From NCBI RefSeq assembly GCF_003664585.1, contig NZ_RCHI01000006.1, positions 62,001 to 126,000 of the forward strand: a DNA stretch of 64,000 bases, written 5' to 3'. Position numbers and translations under genes: made by a program. This document shows positions 14,598 to 22,813 of the stretch, one piece after another. How positions within the stretch are numbered: the stretch's first letter is position 1; each line of letters opens with the position of its first letter. This DNA is from Paenirhodobacter hankyongi. Its GTDB lineage: Bacteria > Pseudomonadota > Alphaproteobacteria > Rhodobacterales > Rhodobacteraceae. A model generated the notes under the pieces. That model was not told the origin of the DNA, did not search any database, and saw only the letters and a program-made list of their open reading frames with translations.

Positions 14598-14643
14598 TTG
14601 TGGATCTGGGGGTCTCCCGTTCGAACCGGGAAGGCGGTACCAT
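14598..14643 (+). repeat. attR: second copy of the 46-bp tRNA-His repeat
   Basis: Identical to 3566-3611. It contains only the 3' half of the tRNA, so it is not a functional tRNA gene. It marks the right boundary of the element. Confidence 0.92.
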
Positions 14644-14758
14644 CTCCCCTCGCGCATTGTCCTGCCAGCTCCGGCGCTATTGCGCCGCTTTGGTGCAGGT
14701 TTCGGCACCGGTGACACTGCCGCCCGGCGCCTGCTCCGAACACGCTCGAGGGCGTGGC

Positions 14759-15691
14759 CTATCGGGCGCGCGGGCGGCGGCCGATCCGGCCGCTTGCCAG
14801 CAGCACGCCAAAGATCGCCACCGCGACGCCAATCACCTGCGTCAGATGCGGCATCCGGCCGAAGGCCGCGGCGATCAGCAGCGCCGAGACCGGCACCAGG
14901 TTGAACAGCACCGAGGTCGCCGCGGGGCCGCGCACTGAGATCCCGACCTGCCAGAACAGATAGGCCAGCACCGAGCCGATCAGCGCCATCCACAGGATCG
15001 CGCCCCAGGCGGTGGGCGAGGCTGCGGCGGCGATCGCGAGCGGGTCTTCGAGGGCGAAGGCGGTGATCAATAGCGTCACGGCCCCGGCAAGCATCGTCCA
15101 GGCCGAGGTCTCGAGCGGGCTGGCGTCCCGCACCCAGCGACGGCAGCCGATGGTGTAAAGCGCCCAGGCCAGGCTGCCCGCGAAGATCAGCAGATCGCCC
15201 GGGGCAAAGCGCGCGCCGGAAAAGGCGCCGACGGTCAGCGCCACGCCGATCAGGCTGATCGCCATGCCGAAAAGCGCCCGCCGGGCTGGCCAGCGTCCGC
15301 CGATCAGCGCCTCGAGCAGGTTCGTGGTGAGCGGGCTCGTCCCCATGATCAGCGCCGCGGTGACCGGGCTCGAGGTGCGCATGCCAAGGAAAAGTGCGGC
15401 GTTGAAGCCCGCGACCCCCACCACGCCCAGCACGAGGAAGGCCAGGGCATTGCGCCGCAACGCCCGCAGCCCCGGTCCCTCGGCCAGGCGCAGCCACAGC
15501 AGGATGCCGAGCGCGGCAAAGACGAAGCGCCCGGCGGCGGCGCTCCAGGGCGGCAGCTCCTGCAGAACGATCCGCGTCGCTTCGAAATTCGAGCCCCAGA
15601 ACACCGCGGCCAGCGCGCTCAGCACCAAGGCGGAGCCTTCGATGCGGCGGGTCTCGGCGTGGGGGTTTTCGGTCAGGTCGGTGAGGGACAT
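14759..15691 (-). CDS. EamA/DMT-family transporter
   Basis: A 310-aa inner-membrane exporter with about ten hydrophobic helices arranged as two EamA repeats. The first runs around residues 20-150 (ALAAVFWGSNFEATRIV, TSPLTTNLLEALIGG) and the second from about 165 (LLIFAGSLAWALYTIGCRRWV, WMALIGSVLAYLFWQVGI). The substrate is unknown; relatives export amino acids or metabolites. It is divergent from the LysR gene at 15791, which probably regulates it. Confidence 0.85.
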   Translation of the reverse strand: MSLTDLTENPHAETRRIEGSALVLSALAAVFWGSNFEATRIVLQELPPWSAAAGRFVFAALGILLWLRLAEGPGLRALRRNALAFLVLGVVGVAGFNAALFLGMRTSSPVTAALIMGTSPLTTNLLEALIGGRWPARRALFGMAISLIGVALTVGAFSGARFAPGDLLIFAGSLAWALYTIGCRRWVRDASPLETSAWTMLAGAVTLLITAFALEDPLAIAAAASPTAWGAILWMALIGSVLAYLFWQVGISVRGPAATSVLFNLVPVSALLIAAAFGRMPHLTQVIGVAVAIFGVLLASGRIGRRPRAR

Positions 15692-15790
15692 CTCGGGTCT
15701 CCATCAGGTGGGAATGCCCCTGTCTGCCATTCCGTTCATTCGCTGAATATGGCAGGCTTCTTTCACCTGTTTTCCGAAAACGGAAAGACC

Positions 15791-16657
15791 ATGGATCGGC
15801 GGAACTGGGACGACATCCGCATTTTCCTTGCGCTGGCGCGGGACGGCACGCTGTCGGGGGCGGCGCGACAGCTTGGCATCGGGGTTGCGACGATCTCGCG
15901 CCGGATCGAGCGGGTCGAGCAGGGCATGGGCCTGCCGCTGTTCCTGCGCCATCAGCAGGGCTATGACCTGACCGATCAGGGCGCGGCGCTGCTGCCGCGG
16001 GCCGAGGCGATGGAGCTTGCCGCCCAGCAGATGCGGCGCGAGGCCGAGGCGCAGGTCGAGATTCGCGGCCTTGTGCGGCTGGCCAGCATCGAGAGCCTGA
16101 TCTCGCCCTTCGTGGTGCCGGCGCTCGCCCCGCTTCTGGCCGCGAATCCGGGGCTCGATGTCGAGATCAGCTTTTCGCCGATGACGGTGAACCTGCACCG
16201 CCACGACGCCGACCTTGCCCTGCGCATGGTCGAGCCGGAAAGCGGCAATCTGACGGTGCGGCGGCTCGCGGTGATGGGCTTCGGGCTGTATGGTCCGGCG
16301 GACGGGGCGCGGCCCGTGCGGCAGGTCAGCTGGCCCGATCTTGCCAGTCTCGGCACGCCGCTCGCCTGGTCGCGCGCCTTCGGGGCGGGAGAGGGCGGCC
16401 GCTTCGCCGTCAACACGCTCGAGGCGCAGGTGACGGCGGTGGCGGCGGGGCTGGGGGTCGGCGTGCTGCCGCATTTCCTGGCCCGCCGCGCCGGGCTCAG
16501 GCTGCTTGCCGAGACCCTGCCGCAGGGCGGGCGGATGGCGCGGCCGGTGCTGCTGGCGATTCACGCCGATCTCGCCGCCTCGCGCCGGGTGCGGGCGGTG
16601 GCCGATGCGATCGCCTCGGCGATCACCGCGCAGCGCCGCGCGCTGGAAGAGCCCTGA
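15791..16657 (+). CDS. LysR-family transcriptional regulator
   Basis: A 288-aa regulator with the HTH at residues 6-65 (IRIFLALARDGTLSGAARQLGIGVATISRRIERVE). A periplasmic-binding-like effector domain follows from about residue 90. ATG 15791 (MDRRNWDDIRIF) was chosen over upstream starts because it gives the standard LysR N-terminus and has GGAAAG upstream. It is divergent from the EamA transporter, the usual arrangement for an autoregulated LysR controlling its neighbour. Confidence 0.88.
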   Translation: MDRRNWDDIRIFLALARDGTLSGAARQLGIGVATISRRIERVEQGMGLPLFLRHQQGYDLTDQGAALLPRAEAMELAAQQMRREAEAQVEIRGLVRLASIESLISPFVVPALAPLLAANPGLDVEISFSPMTVNLHRHDADLALRMVEPESGNLTVRRLAVMGFGLYGPADGARPVRQVSWPDLASLGTPLAWSRAFGAGEGGRFAVNTLEAQVTAVAAGLGVGVLPHFLARRAGLRLLAETLPQGGRMARPVLLAIHADLAASRRVRAVADAIASAITAQRRALEEP

Positions 16658-16697
16658 CGGGGGCGACAGGTCCGTAAGACTGTCCTGTGCTGGGCGG

Positions 16698-17328
16698 ATG
16701 TATGTTCCCCTGCAGTTTCAGGAACTTGACCTTGAGCACATCGCTGCGCTGATCGAGGTCGCGCCACTTGCCTGCATCGTGGCGCAGACGGAGGACGGAC
16801 TGATCGCGAACCACATCCCCGTGTTGAGGGCGCCTGACGGGGCGCTCATCGGTCATGTCGCGACGGCGAACCCGATGCACCGGCTGATCCCGGAGGGGGG
16901 GCGAGGTTCTGGCGATCTTTCGCGGCGAGGATGCCTATGTCTCGCCCGGCTTCTCCCCCTCGAAGCCCGGGCATCACCGGCATGTGCCGACCTGGAATTA
17001 TGAGGTGGTCCATGTCCATGGAACGATTACCTTCCAGCAAGACGAGCACGCCAGGCGCGCGACCGTCGGGCTGCTGACGCGCAGCCACGAGCGGCGCGTG
17101 AACGGCAAGGACGCCTGGCGGATGGCCGATGCGCCGGCCGATTACATGGCGCAGATGCTGGCAGGCGTCATTTCCTTCCGCATCGTGGTAACGCGGACCG
17201 TGGCGAAGGCGAAGCTGAGCCAGAACCGCGAGGCGCGCGATTACCTCGGCACCATCGAGGGCCTGCGGCGCACCGGCCACGCCGCGATGGCCGCCGACAT
17301 GGAGGCCCGCCTGCCCCGAAGCGAGTGA
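16698..17328 (+). pseudogene. PaiB-like FMN-binding negative transcriptional regulator, frameshifted
   Basis: The first frame begins MYVPLQFQELDLEHIAALI and reads ANHIPVLRAPDGALIGHVATANP, typical of the PaiB/FMN-binding family, until about 16895. The rest of the family (VLAIFRGEDAYVSPGF, PTWNYEVVHVHG, then HERRVNGKDAWRMADAPADYM) continues in the +1 frame to 17328. The break sits in a run of seven G (16895-16901); six would restore one frame of about 209 codons. It is a real lesion, phase variation or a sequencing error. Confidence 0.8.
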
Positions 17329-17472
17329 CCCGCCCGGATCTGGCGGTTTCGGGCCGTTGCCTTGCCGCTGACCCGGTCGGCCTGGTGCGGTTGCCTCGCC
17401 CGGCGACGCGACGCGCCGGCGGCGCACGATTTCGACTTGCCGATGCTGCGGCGTGTCGCTAAACGGGTCGGC

Positions 17473-17562
17473 GGAGACGTGGCCGAGTGGTCGAAGGCAC
17501 ACCCCTGCTAAGGGTGCAGGCCCGGAAGGGTCTCGAGGGTTCGAATCCCTTCGTCTCCGCCA
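17473..17562 (+). tRNA. tRNA-Ser (anticodon GCU)
   Basis: A 90-nt type II tRNA. The acceptor GGAGACG (17473-17479) pairs with CGTCTCC (17552-17558), followed by G73 and CCA. The anticodon loop reads CTGCTAA. The long variable arm (GGCCCGGAAGGGTCTC) is serine-specific, and the T loop is GGTTCGAATCC. Confidence 0.95.
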
Positions 17563-17689
17563 CCTATCATTGAAATCACTGACAGATGCGCGGCAGCGCC
17601 CCTTGACGCGCCAAGACACCTGCCAACCTATTTGCGCTTGGACGCGATTTGGTGCGGCAGTCAGGTGCACCACGGCCGGGCAAAGCGAC

Positions 17690-18014
17690 AAGCTGATGGC
17701 GGTGCGGGGCTCGCCGAAGCCCGGCGTCTCCTCGGGCGAGGCGCTGGCCGAGATGGAGCGTCTGGCCAGCCAGCTGCCGCCGGGCTTCTCGCTGCAGTGG
17801 TCGGGCCTGTCGCTCGAGAAAGGGAAGCCCGGCAACGGCGCGATGATGCTCTCTGCGCTGTCGCTTGCCGCGGTGTTCCTGTGCCTTGCCGCGCTTTACG
17901 AAAGCTGGGTGATCCCGATCGCGGTGATCCTGGCGATGCCGGTCGGCATCCTCGGCACGCTCACCGGGACGGCGCTGACCATCTTCTTCGTGCTGAGCAA
18001 CATGATCTTCGGAG
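17690..18014 (+). pseudogene. Fragment of an RND multidrug efflux permease (AcrB-like)
   Basis: The translation has an AcrB-type piece: PGVSSGEALAEMERLASQLPPGF, then the membrane segment LSLAAVFLCLAALYESWVIPIAVILAMPVGILG. Both sides are missing, so under 110 residues remain of a roughly 1000-aa protein. The piece lies 130 bp after tRNA-Ser, a frequent integration site. The rest of 17563-18253 shows no further gene. Confidence 0.75.
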
Positions 18015-18253
18015 GGCGCAAGAGAGCGGTCCGAGGGCAGGAAACGCGCTGCGCACGATCATGTCGGGCGGTCCTTTGGGGCGGCCCGGTGATCTGCGGC
18101 AGCCTTGCCGGGCACCGGTGTTTCGCTTGGGCCCGGGAAGGCTGGAAAGCTGCAGGAAGGCCGAGGCAGAGATCGGAGGAGGCACGGAAGCCCTCCCCGG
18201 ACTTGTCTTTGGGCAAACGCGGCGCGATCCGGCGGCGCCGGTGCAGGCCGACC

Positions 18254-18964
18254 TCAGGCTGCGTCGACGAAGGCCGCTTGCAGCCGTTCCGATTCCATCA
18301 GAACCGCTGCCGTCTTGCGCAGATGCGCCTCGATGAGGTCGCCGGCTGCGGTGACATCGCGATCGAGCGCGGCGCGCATCAGCGCGGCATGTTCCGCATT
18401 CAGATCGCGCCCGCCCACCGGGCTGCCGCCCTGGGTGAGACCGGAGAGCTGACGGTAGCGCTCGGACTGAATGAAGAGTTGCTGGCGGAACCGCAACCAC
18501 CAGCGATTGCCGCAGGCACTGGTCAGCGCGTCGTGAAAGGCCGTGTGCAGGGTCTGCCAGTGCAGGATGGCCTCGCGATCCGAGGTCGTGTCCAGGGCCC
18601 GGGTTGCTGCCGCGAGCCGGTGCTCCGCGGCGATCAGCTCGCTTTCCCAGTTCACGTCGCCGCGTGCGATCGAGGCGGTCAGACAGTGCCGCTCGACATC
18701 GACGCGGGCGTCGGTCAGCTCGGTCAGCTCGTCGCGCGAGATCGGCGAGACGATGAAACCACGCTGCGGCAGGGCGGTCACCAGCCCTTCGGCGCTCAGC
18801 CGCGCCAGAACCTCGCGGACGATGCCGGTCGAGGAGGAGAAGCGCAGCGCCAGATCGTCGATCTTGAGCTTGGTCCCGGGCAGGAAGTCGCCCAGCACGA
18901 TGCTGGTGCGGAGATCATCGGTGATTTGCGCCGTGAGGCTGGATTTGGGGCTCTTGTCTTGCAT
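18254..18964 (-). CDS. GntR-family regulator (FCD type)
   Basis: A 236-aa regulator with a winged-helix domain at residues 8-75 (LTAQITDDLRTSIVLGDFLPGTKLKIDDLALRF, then LARLSAEGLVTALPQRGF). The helical FCD effector domain occupies about 85-215, with metal-ligand-like HTAFHDALTSA and NAEHAALMRAAL. It is divergent from the FAH-family hydrolase gene. It probably controls the aromatic-catabolism genes in response to a pathway acid. Confidence 0.88.
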   Translation of the reverse strand: MQDKSPKSSLTAQITDDLRTSIVLGDFLPGTKLKIDDLALRFSSSTGIVREVLARLSAEGLVTALPQRGFIVSPISRDELTELTDARVDVERHCLTASIARGDVNWESELIAAEHRLAAATRALDTTSDREAILHWQTLHTAFHDALTSACGNRWWLRFRQQLFIQSERYRQLSGLTQGGSPVGGRDLNAEHAALMRAALDRDVTAAGDLIEAHLRKTAAVLMESERLQAAFVDAA

Positions 18965-18995
18965 GAAACATTCTTAGCATCATTCGGTAGCGAGT

Positions 18996-19025
18996 AAAAA
19001 ATTAATTTTATGTTGAAAAATTGAC
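18996..19025 (+). promoter_or_regulatory. AT-rich shared promoter element, copy 1
   Basis: The palindrome AAAATTAATTTT (18998-19009) is followed 11 bases later by TTGAC (19021-19025). It lies between the divergent GntR and FAH genes. The same composition and spacing recurs at 27985-28012, and a looser version at 25067-25098. Confidence 0.5.
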
Positions 19026-19069
19026 TGCGCGCCTCTAGACCTGAAAATGGTTCCAGCAGGAGGAAGATC

Positions 19070-19924
19070 ATGAGGTTTCTGGCATTCGAGGCGCAGGGCG
19101 CGAAAGGCCTCGCCGTTGCCGAGGGGGAGGGCACGTATCACGGCCTGACCGAAACGGATCCGGCCTTTCCGGGCGATCTCGAGGCGCTGATCCGGGCAGG
19201 GCTGCCGCCGGCGGCGATCGCGGCGCTGCAGGCCGGGCCGGAGATCGACCCGGCGGCGGTGCGTGTGGCGCTGCCGCTGCGCCGCCCGGGCAAGATCCTT
19301 TGCGTCGGTCTGAATTACGCGGCCCATGCGAAGGAATCGGGCCACGAGATCCCGAAGGTGCCCACCGTGTTCGGCCGCTTCGCGAGCGGGCTGATCGCCT
19401 CGGGCGAGGGGCTGGTGCGGCCGCGGGTGTCGGAGCTGTTCGATTACGAGGCGGAGCTTGCCGTGGTGATCGGCAAGGCGGGGCGCGACATTCCGAAAGA
19501 GCGCGCGCTCGAGCATGTCGCGGGCTACACGATCTTCAACGACGGCTCGGTGCGCGACTGGCAGCTGGCGACGCCGCAATGGACGGTGGGCAAGAATTTC
19601 GACGGCACCGGCGCGCTCGGCCCGGTGCTGGTGACGCCCGATGAGCTGCCGCCCGGCGCTTCGGGGCTGCATCTGCAGCTGCGGCTGAACGGGGAGGTTC
19701 TGCAGGACACGAAGACCGACGATCTGATCTTCGGCGTCGCCGATCTGATCGCCTTCCTGTCCACCGCGATGACGCTGGAACCCGGTGACATCATCGCCAC
19801 CGGCACGCCCTCGGGCGTCGGCGGCGCGCGCAAGCCGCAGGTCTGGCTGCAGCCGGGCGACATTTGCGAGGTCGAGATCGAGGGCATCGGCATTCTGTCG
19901 AACCCGGTCGTGCAACAGGAGTGA
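19070..19924 (+). CDS. Fumarylacetoacetate hydrolase family protein
   Basis: A 284-aa hydrolase/hydratase of the FAH superfamily, which acts on 2-oxo acids from ring-cleavage pathways with Mg2+. The core starts near residue 78 (GKILCVGLNYAAHAKESGH). Metal-binding acids sit in FDYEAELAVVIGKAGRDI and in the later GYTIFNDGSVRDWQ block. A substrate loop TPDELPP and GTPSGVGGARKPQVWLQPGD follow. ATG 19070 has AGGAGG upstream. It is followed by the dioxygenase gene, so the pair probably opens and hydrolyses a ring product. The precise substrate is unknown. Confidence 0.85.
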   Translation: MRFLAFEAQGAKGLAVAEGEGTYHGLTETDPAFPGDLEALIRAGLPPAAIAALQAGPEIDPAAVRVALPLRRPGKILCVGLNYAAHAKESGHEIPKVPTVFGRFASGLIASGEGLVRPRVSELFDYEAELAVVIGKAGRDIPKERALEHVAGYTIFNDGSVRDWQLATPQWTVGKNFDGTGALGPVLVTPDELPPGASGLHLQLRLNGEVLQDTKTDDLIFGVADLIAFLSTAMTLEPGDIIATGTPSGVGGARKPQVWLQPGDICEVEIEGIGILSNPVVQQE

Positions 19925-19958
19925 GGCCCGGAGGAGGGCCGAGACAAGGGAGAGAGAA

Positions 19959-20852
19959 ATGGCGGAATTCAATCCGAAGACGGTGGGGCTGGGCTATGTC
20001 GCGCTCGGCAGCACCGATCCGGCGCGGGCGGTGGCGCATTACCGCGACGTGCTCGGCCTGACTGAGACCGGCAGCGAGGGGGGCGCGACCTATCTGTCGC
20101 TGTGCGGCGCGCATCACGACATCGTGGTGACCAAGGCCAGCGAGAAGAGCTTTGTGCATCAGGGCTATCAGCTGCGCGAAGACATCGAGCTTGCGGGGTT
20201 CGCGCGGGAGCTGGAGGCGGCGGGCTTTGCCGCGCAGATCAAGTCCGACAGCCAGCCGGGCGTTGCGAAGCTCGTCGAGATGGTCGGACCGGGCGGCGTG
20301 ACCTTCCAGTTCTACAAGGAGATGGCGCGCACCGTTTCCCCGGCCACACCCGCGGGGATCGCGCCGCTGCGGCTGGGCCATATGGCGATCATCAGCCCGG
20401 AGGCGGCGAAGCTCTTCGCCTTCTACCGCGACGTGCTCGGCTTCCACTACACCGACGACATCGCCGGGCTCGCCTTCTTCCTGACCTGCAACCGCGACCA
20501 CCATGTGGTGAACCTCGTCGGCCTGCCCGACAGCCGGGTGCATCACATCGCCTTCGAGCTGCGCGACGGCGGCGATCAGGTGCGCGCCGCCGATATCCTG
20601 TCGCGGACCGGCAATCCGACGCTCTGGGGGCCGTCGCGGCATGGCGCGGGGCACAATCTGGCCGGCTATCACCACGACCCCGACAAGGTGATGATCGAGC
20701 TTTACACGCAGATGGACGTCTACCTTCCCGCGCTCGGCCAGCACGAGCCGCGGCCCTGGCATGGCGAATATCCGATGGTGCCGAAATCCTGGCCGATCGA
20801 GAAGATGTCGATCTGGGCCACCGCGTTCGATTTCAACATCGCGATGGGCTGA
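19959..20852 (+). CDS. Extradiol-type VOC-family dioxygenase
   Basis: A 297-aa two-module VOC protein like 2,3-dihydroxybiphenyl or catechol 2,3-dioxygenases, which use Fe(II) to cleave catechols in the meta position. The N module is residues 1-120 (LGYVALGSTDPARAVAHYRDVLGL). The catalytic C module has ligands in LGHMAIISPE (near residue 143), VHHIAFEL (near 195) and MIELYTQMD (near 250). An HNLAGYHHDPD segment near 230 may contribute to the active site. It lies 34 bp after the FAH gene in one operon, closed by a hairpin terminator. Confidence 0.85.
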   Translation: MAEFNPKTVGLGYVALGSTDPARAVAHYRDVLGLTETGSEGGATYLSLCGAHHDIVVTKASEKSFVHQGYQLREDIELAGFARELEAAGFAAQIKSDSQPGVAKLVEMVGPGGVTFQFYKEMARTVSPATPAGIAPLRLGHMAIISPEAAKLFAFYRDVLGFHYTDDIAGLAFFLTCNRDHHVVNLVGLPDSRVHHIAFELRDGGDQVRAADILSRTGNPTLWGPSRHGAGHNLAGYHHDPDKVMIELYTQMDVYLPALGQHEPRPWHGEYPMVPKSWPIEKMSIWATAFDFNIAMG

Positions 20853-20873
20853 GCGTCGCCCAACAGCAAAAGA

Positions 20874-20904
20874 AGAGAGCCGGGGAATTCCCGGCTCTCT
20901 TTCG
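20874..20904. terminator. Bidirectional intrinsic terminator
   Basis: An 11-bp perfect stem, AGAGAGCCGGG (20874-20884) with CCCGGCTCTCT (20890-20900), around GAATT, followed by TTCGTTTC. It is preceded by A-rich sequence, so it can serve both the dioxygenase gene and the convergent acyl-CoA synthetase gene. Confidence 0.85.
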
Positions 20905-20932
20905 TTTCGGGGGGGCGTGACTGCGGCAGGCC

Positions 20933-22813
20933 TCAGCCCGCCGCGATCTCGAGCTTGAAGGTGAAGGGCTGCAGCGCCTCGCGCAGCGCCGCCGCGTCGC
21001 CCTGCGCGAGGGTGACATGGGCGACCATGCCGCGCGCCGGATCCTGCTCGACGCGCACGGCGGCGAGCGGGATCGCCGCATCGGCCGCGGTGTCGCGCAG
21101 CACGCTCTCGATCTCGCGCATCACCAGCGCCGGCTTGAAGATCTTGCCGACCGCGGTCACCGGCATCGCCTCGATCACATGGATCGCCTTCGGCCGGGCG
21201 GCGCGTTCGCCGATCTCGGCCTCGGCCCAGGCGGCGATCTCGGCCACGCTGAGCGTGGCGCCGGGCCTGGGCTGGACATAGAGCACCGGCACCTCGCCGG
21301 CATGGGCGTCGGGGCGTCCGACCGCGGCGGCAAGGGCGACCTGCGGGTGGTGGTGGATCGGGTTCTCGATCGTCGCGGGGTCGATGTTGTGGCCGCCGCG
21401 GATGATGAGTTCCTTGCGCCGGCCGGTCAGCCAGAAGAAGCCGTCGCCATCCTCGCGCCCGAGATCGCCGGTGTTGAACCAGCGCCGGCCCTCGACCTCG
21501 ACCCAGGCCGCCGCGCTCTGGCCCGGATCGACATAGCCGGCAAAGACATTCGGCCCGTCGAGCAGCAGGCTGCCGGCCTCGTCGGTCGCGCACCAGCGCC
21601 GGAACCGCCCCTCGGCGTCGAGCTCGGCCGCGCGCATCCGCTGATAGGGCAGGCGCATCCCGATCGAGCCGATCCGCGGCGCGCCATTGGCCGGGTTCAG
21701 CGAGGAGACGCAGGCCCCCTCGGTCAGCCCGTAGCCCTCGAGGATGTTCAGCCCGGTCGCGGCCTCGAACGTGCCGAACAGCGCCGCCGGCATCGGCGCC
21801 GCGCCGCAGACGGCATATTCGAGCGAGGACAGGTCATGCCCCTCGACCGGCGTCGCCAGCAGCGCCGAGAGGATCGTCGGCACCGAGGAGAAGAGGGTGA
21901 CGCGGAATCGCTCCACCACCTCCCAGAACCGCGCGAGCAGGCCGGGCGTGCGGTAGCCTGCCGCGCCGCCAAGCACCACCGCGCCGCCCTGCATCCAGAC
22001 CGCGAGCCCGGTCACGAGCTGGGCGTTGACGTGGAACAGCGGCAGCCCGCAGAAGGCGACGGTGCCCGGGTGCAGCAGCCGCGGATGCGCCGCGGCGATC
22101 GCCCAGGCGTCGAAGATCTCCGAGCGCTGGCTGCGCCGGGCGATCTTCGGCAGGCCGGTGGTGCCGCCGGTGCAGAAATAGGAGGAGATGTCGTCGGGCC
22201 CGGGGGGCTCGAAGGTGAGCGCCTCGGCGGGATGGGCGGCGCGCAGGCGGTCGAAGTCGCGTACCGGGATCGCACCGACGGCCTCCGGCGCCGCTCCGGA
22301 GCCGACCACCAGCACCTGGCGCACGCAGCCGCTCGCGCCGGCCGCTCGGGTCGCCTTGTCCCAGATCTCCGGGTCGATCCCGGGCCCCGCGGCGACCAGC
22401 ATCTTCGCCCCCGCGGCGGCGAGCAGCGCGCCGAGTTCCTCCGCGCCGAGCGCGGGGTTGAGCGCCATCACGATCCCGGCGGTCTCGCCGCCCCAGATCG
22501 TCCAATGCGTCTGCGGCAGGTTCGGCAGCAGATAGGCGACCACGTCATCGCGCCCGATCCCCTCGGCGCGCAGCATGTTGGCGGTGCGGGTGATCTCGGC
22601 GAGGAGCGCGCCCCAGGACCAGGTCTCGGGACGGTCGAGCGCCGCCAGTACCGGAAAGAAGCTCAGCGCCGTCTGCCCGGGCCGGGCGGCCGCGACTTCG
22701 CGCAGCGCCGCATAGGTGCTCGCGGGCAGCGGGCGCTCCTCGAGCGGCGTCGCCTCGATCCGAAGGATGTCCGCAAGCTCCGAGATGCCCCGGGGCAGGT
22801 CTTTCATGGTCAT
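20933..22813 (-). CDS. Acyl-CoA synthetase (aromatic/feruloyl-type AMP-forming ligase)
   Basis: A 626-aa ANL-superfamily ligase that activates a carboxylic acid through an acyl-AMP to its CoA thioester. Motifs are the P-loop YFCTGGTTGLPKIA near residue 225, EGYGLTEGA around 350, NTGDLGREDGDGFFWLTGRRKELIIRGG around 465 and the catalytic Lys of TAVGKIFKP near 565. The N-terminus and length resemble enzymes annotated as feruloyl-CoA synthetase or general acyl-CoA synthetases. The substrate is inferred only from the neighbours. Its start overlaps the hydroxylase stop (22810-22813). Confidence 0.85.
   Translation of the reverse strand: MTMKDLPRGISELADILRIEATPLEERPLPASTYAALREVAAARPGQTALSFFPVLAALDRPETWSWGALLAEITRTANMLRAEGIGRDDVVAYLLPNLPQTHWTIWGGETAGIVMALNPALGAEELGALLAAAGAKMLVAAGPGIDPEIWDKATRAAGASGCVRQVLVVGSGAAPEAVGAIPVRDFDRLRAAHPAEALTFEPPGPDDISSYFCTGGTTGLPKIARRSQRSEIFDAWAIAAAHPRLLHPGTVAFCGLPLFHVNAQLVTGLAVWMQGGAVVLGGAAGYRTPGLLARFWEVVERFRVTLFSSVPTILSALLATPVEGHDLSSLEYAVCGAAPMPAALFGTFEAATGLNILEGYGLTEGACVSSLNPANGAPRIGSIGMRLPYQRMRAAELDAEGRFRRWCATDEAGSLLLDGPNVFAGYVDPGQSAAAWVEVEGRRWFNTGDLGREDGDGFFWLTGRRKELIIRGGHNIDPATIENPIHHHPQVALAAAVGRPDAHAGEVPVLYVQPRPGATLSVAEIAAWAEAEIGERAARPKAIHVIEAMPVTAVGKIFKPALVMREIESVLRDTAADAAIPLAAVRVEQDPARGMVAHVTLAQGDAAALREALQPFTFKLEIAAG

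Larger units (their letters stand above)
3566..14643. mobile_element. Integrated 11.1 kb head-genes-only phage element (cf-PICI-like satellite candidate)
   Basis: Bounded by 46-bp perfect direct repeats at tRNA-His. From left to right it carries integrase, a small protein, gpW-like joiner, protease-capsid fusion, portal, a HTH-like protein and two small proteins. Next come a divergent Xre switch, ImmA and a membrane protein, large and small terminase, and small unknown ORFs. All structural genes are on the minus strand and look intact. No tail tape measure, tail tube, baseplate, holin, lysin or replicase is visible in 11 kb. This matches the architecture described for capsid-forming phage-inducible chromosomal islands. 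A prophage that lost its tail module by a clean deletion is the main alternative. Confidence 0.8.

Noticed and set aside
3566-14643. The head genes as a gene transfer agent (RcGTA-type) cluster
   Set aside because: There is an integrase, exact att repeats, a repressor switch and a fused protease-capsid, and no tail genes; RcGTA has none of the first three and has a full tail module.
14598-14643. Second tRNA-His gene at the right end of the element
   Set aside because: Only the 3' half is present; it lacks the acceptor 5' strand and D arm, so it is attR.
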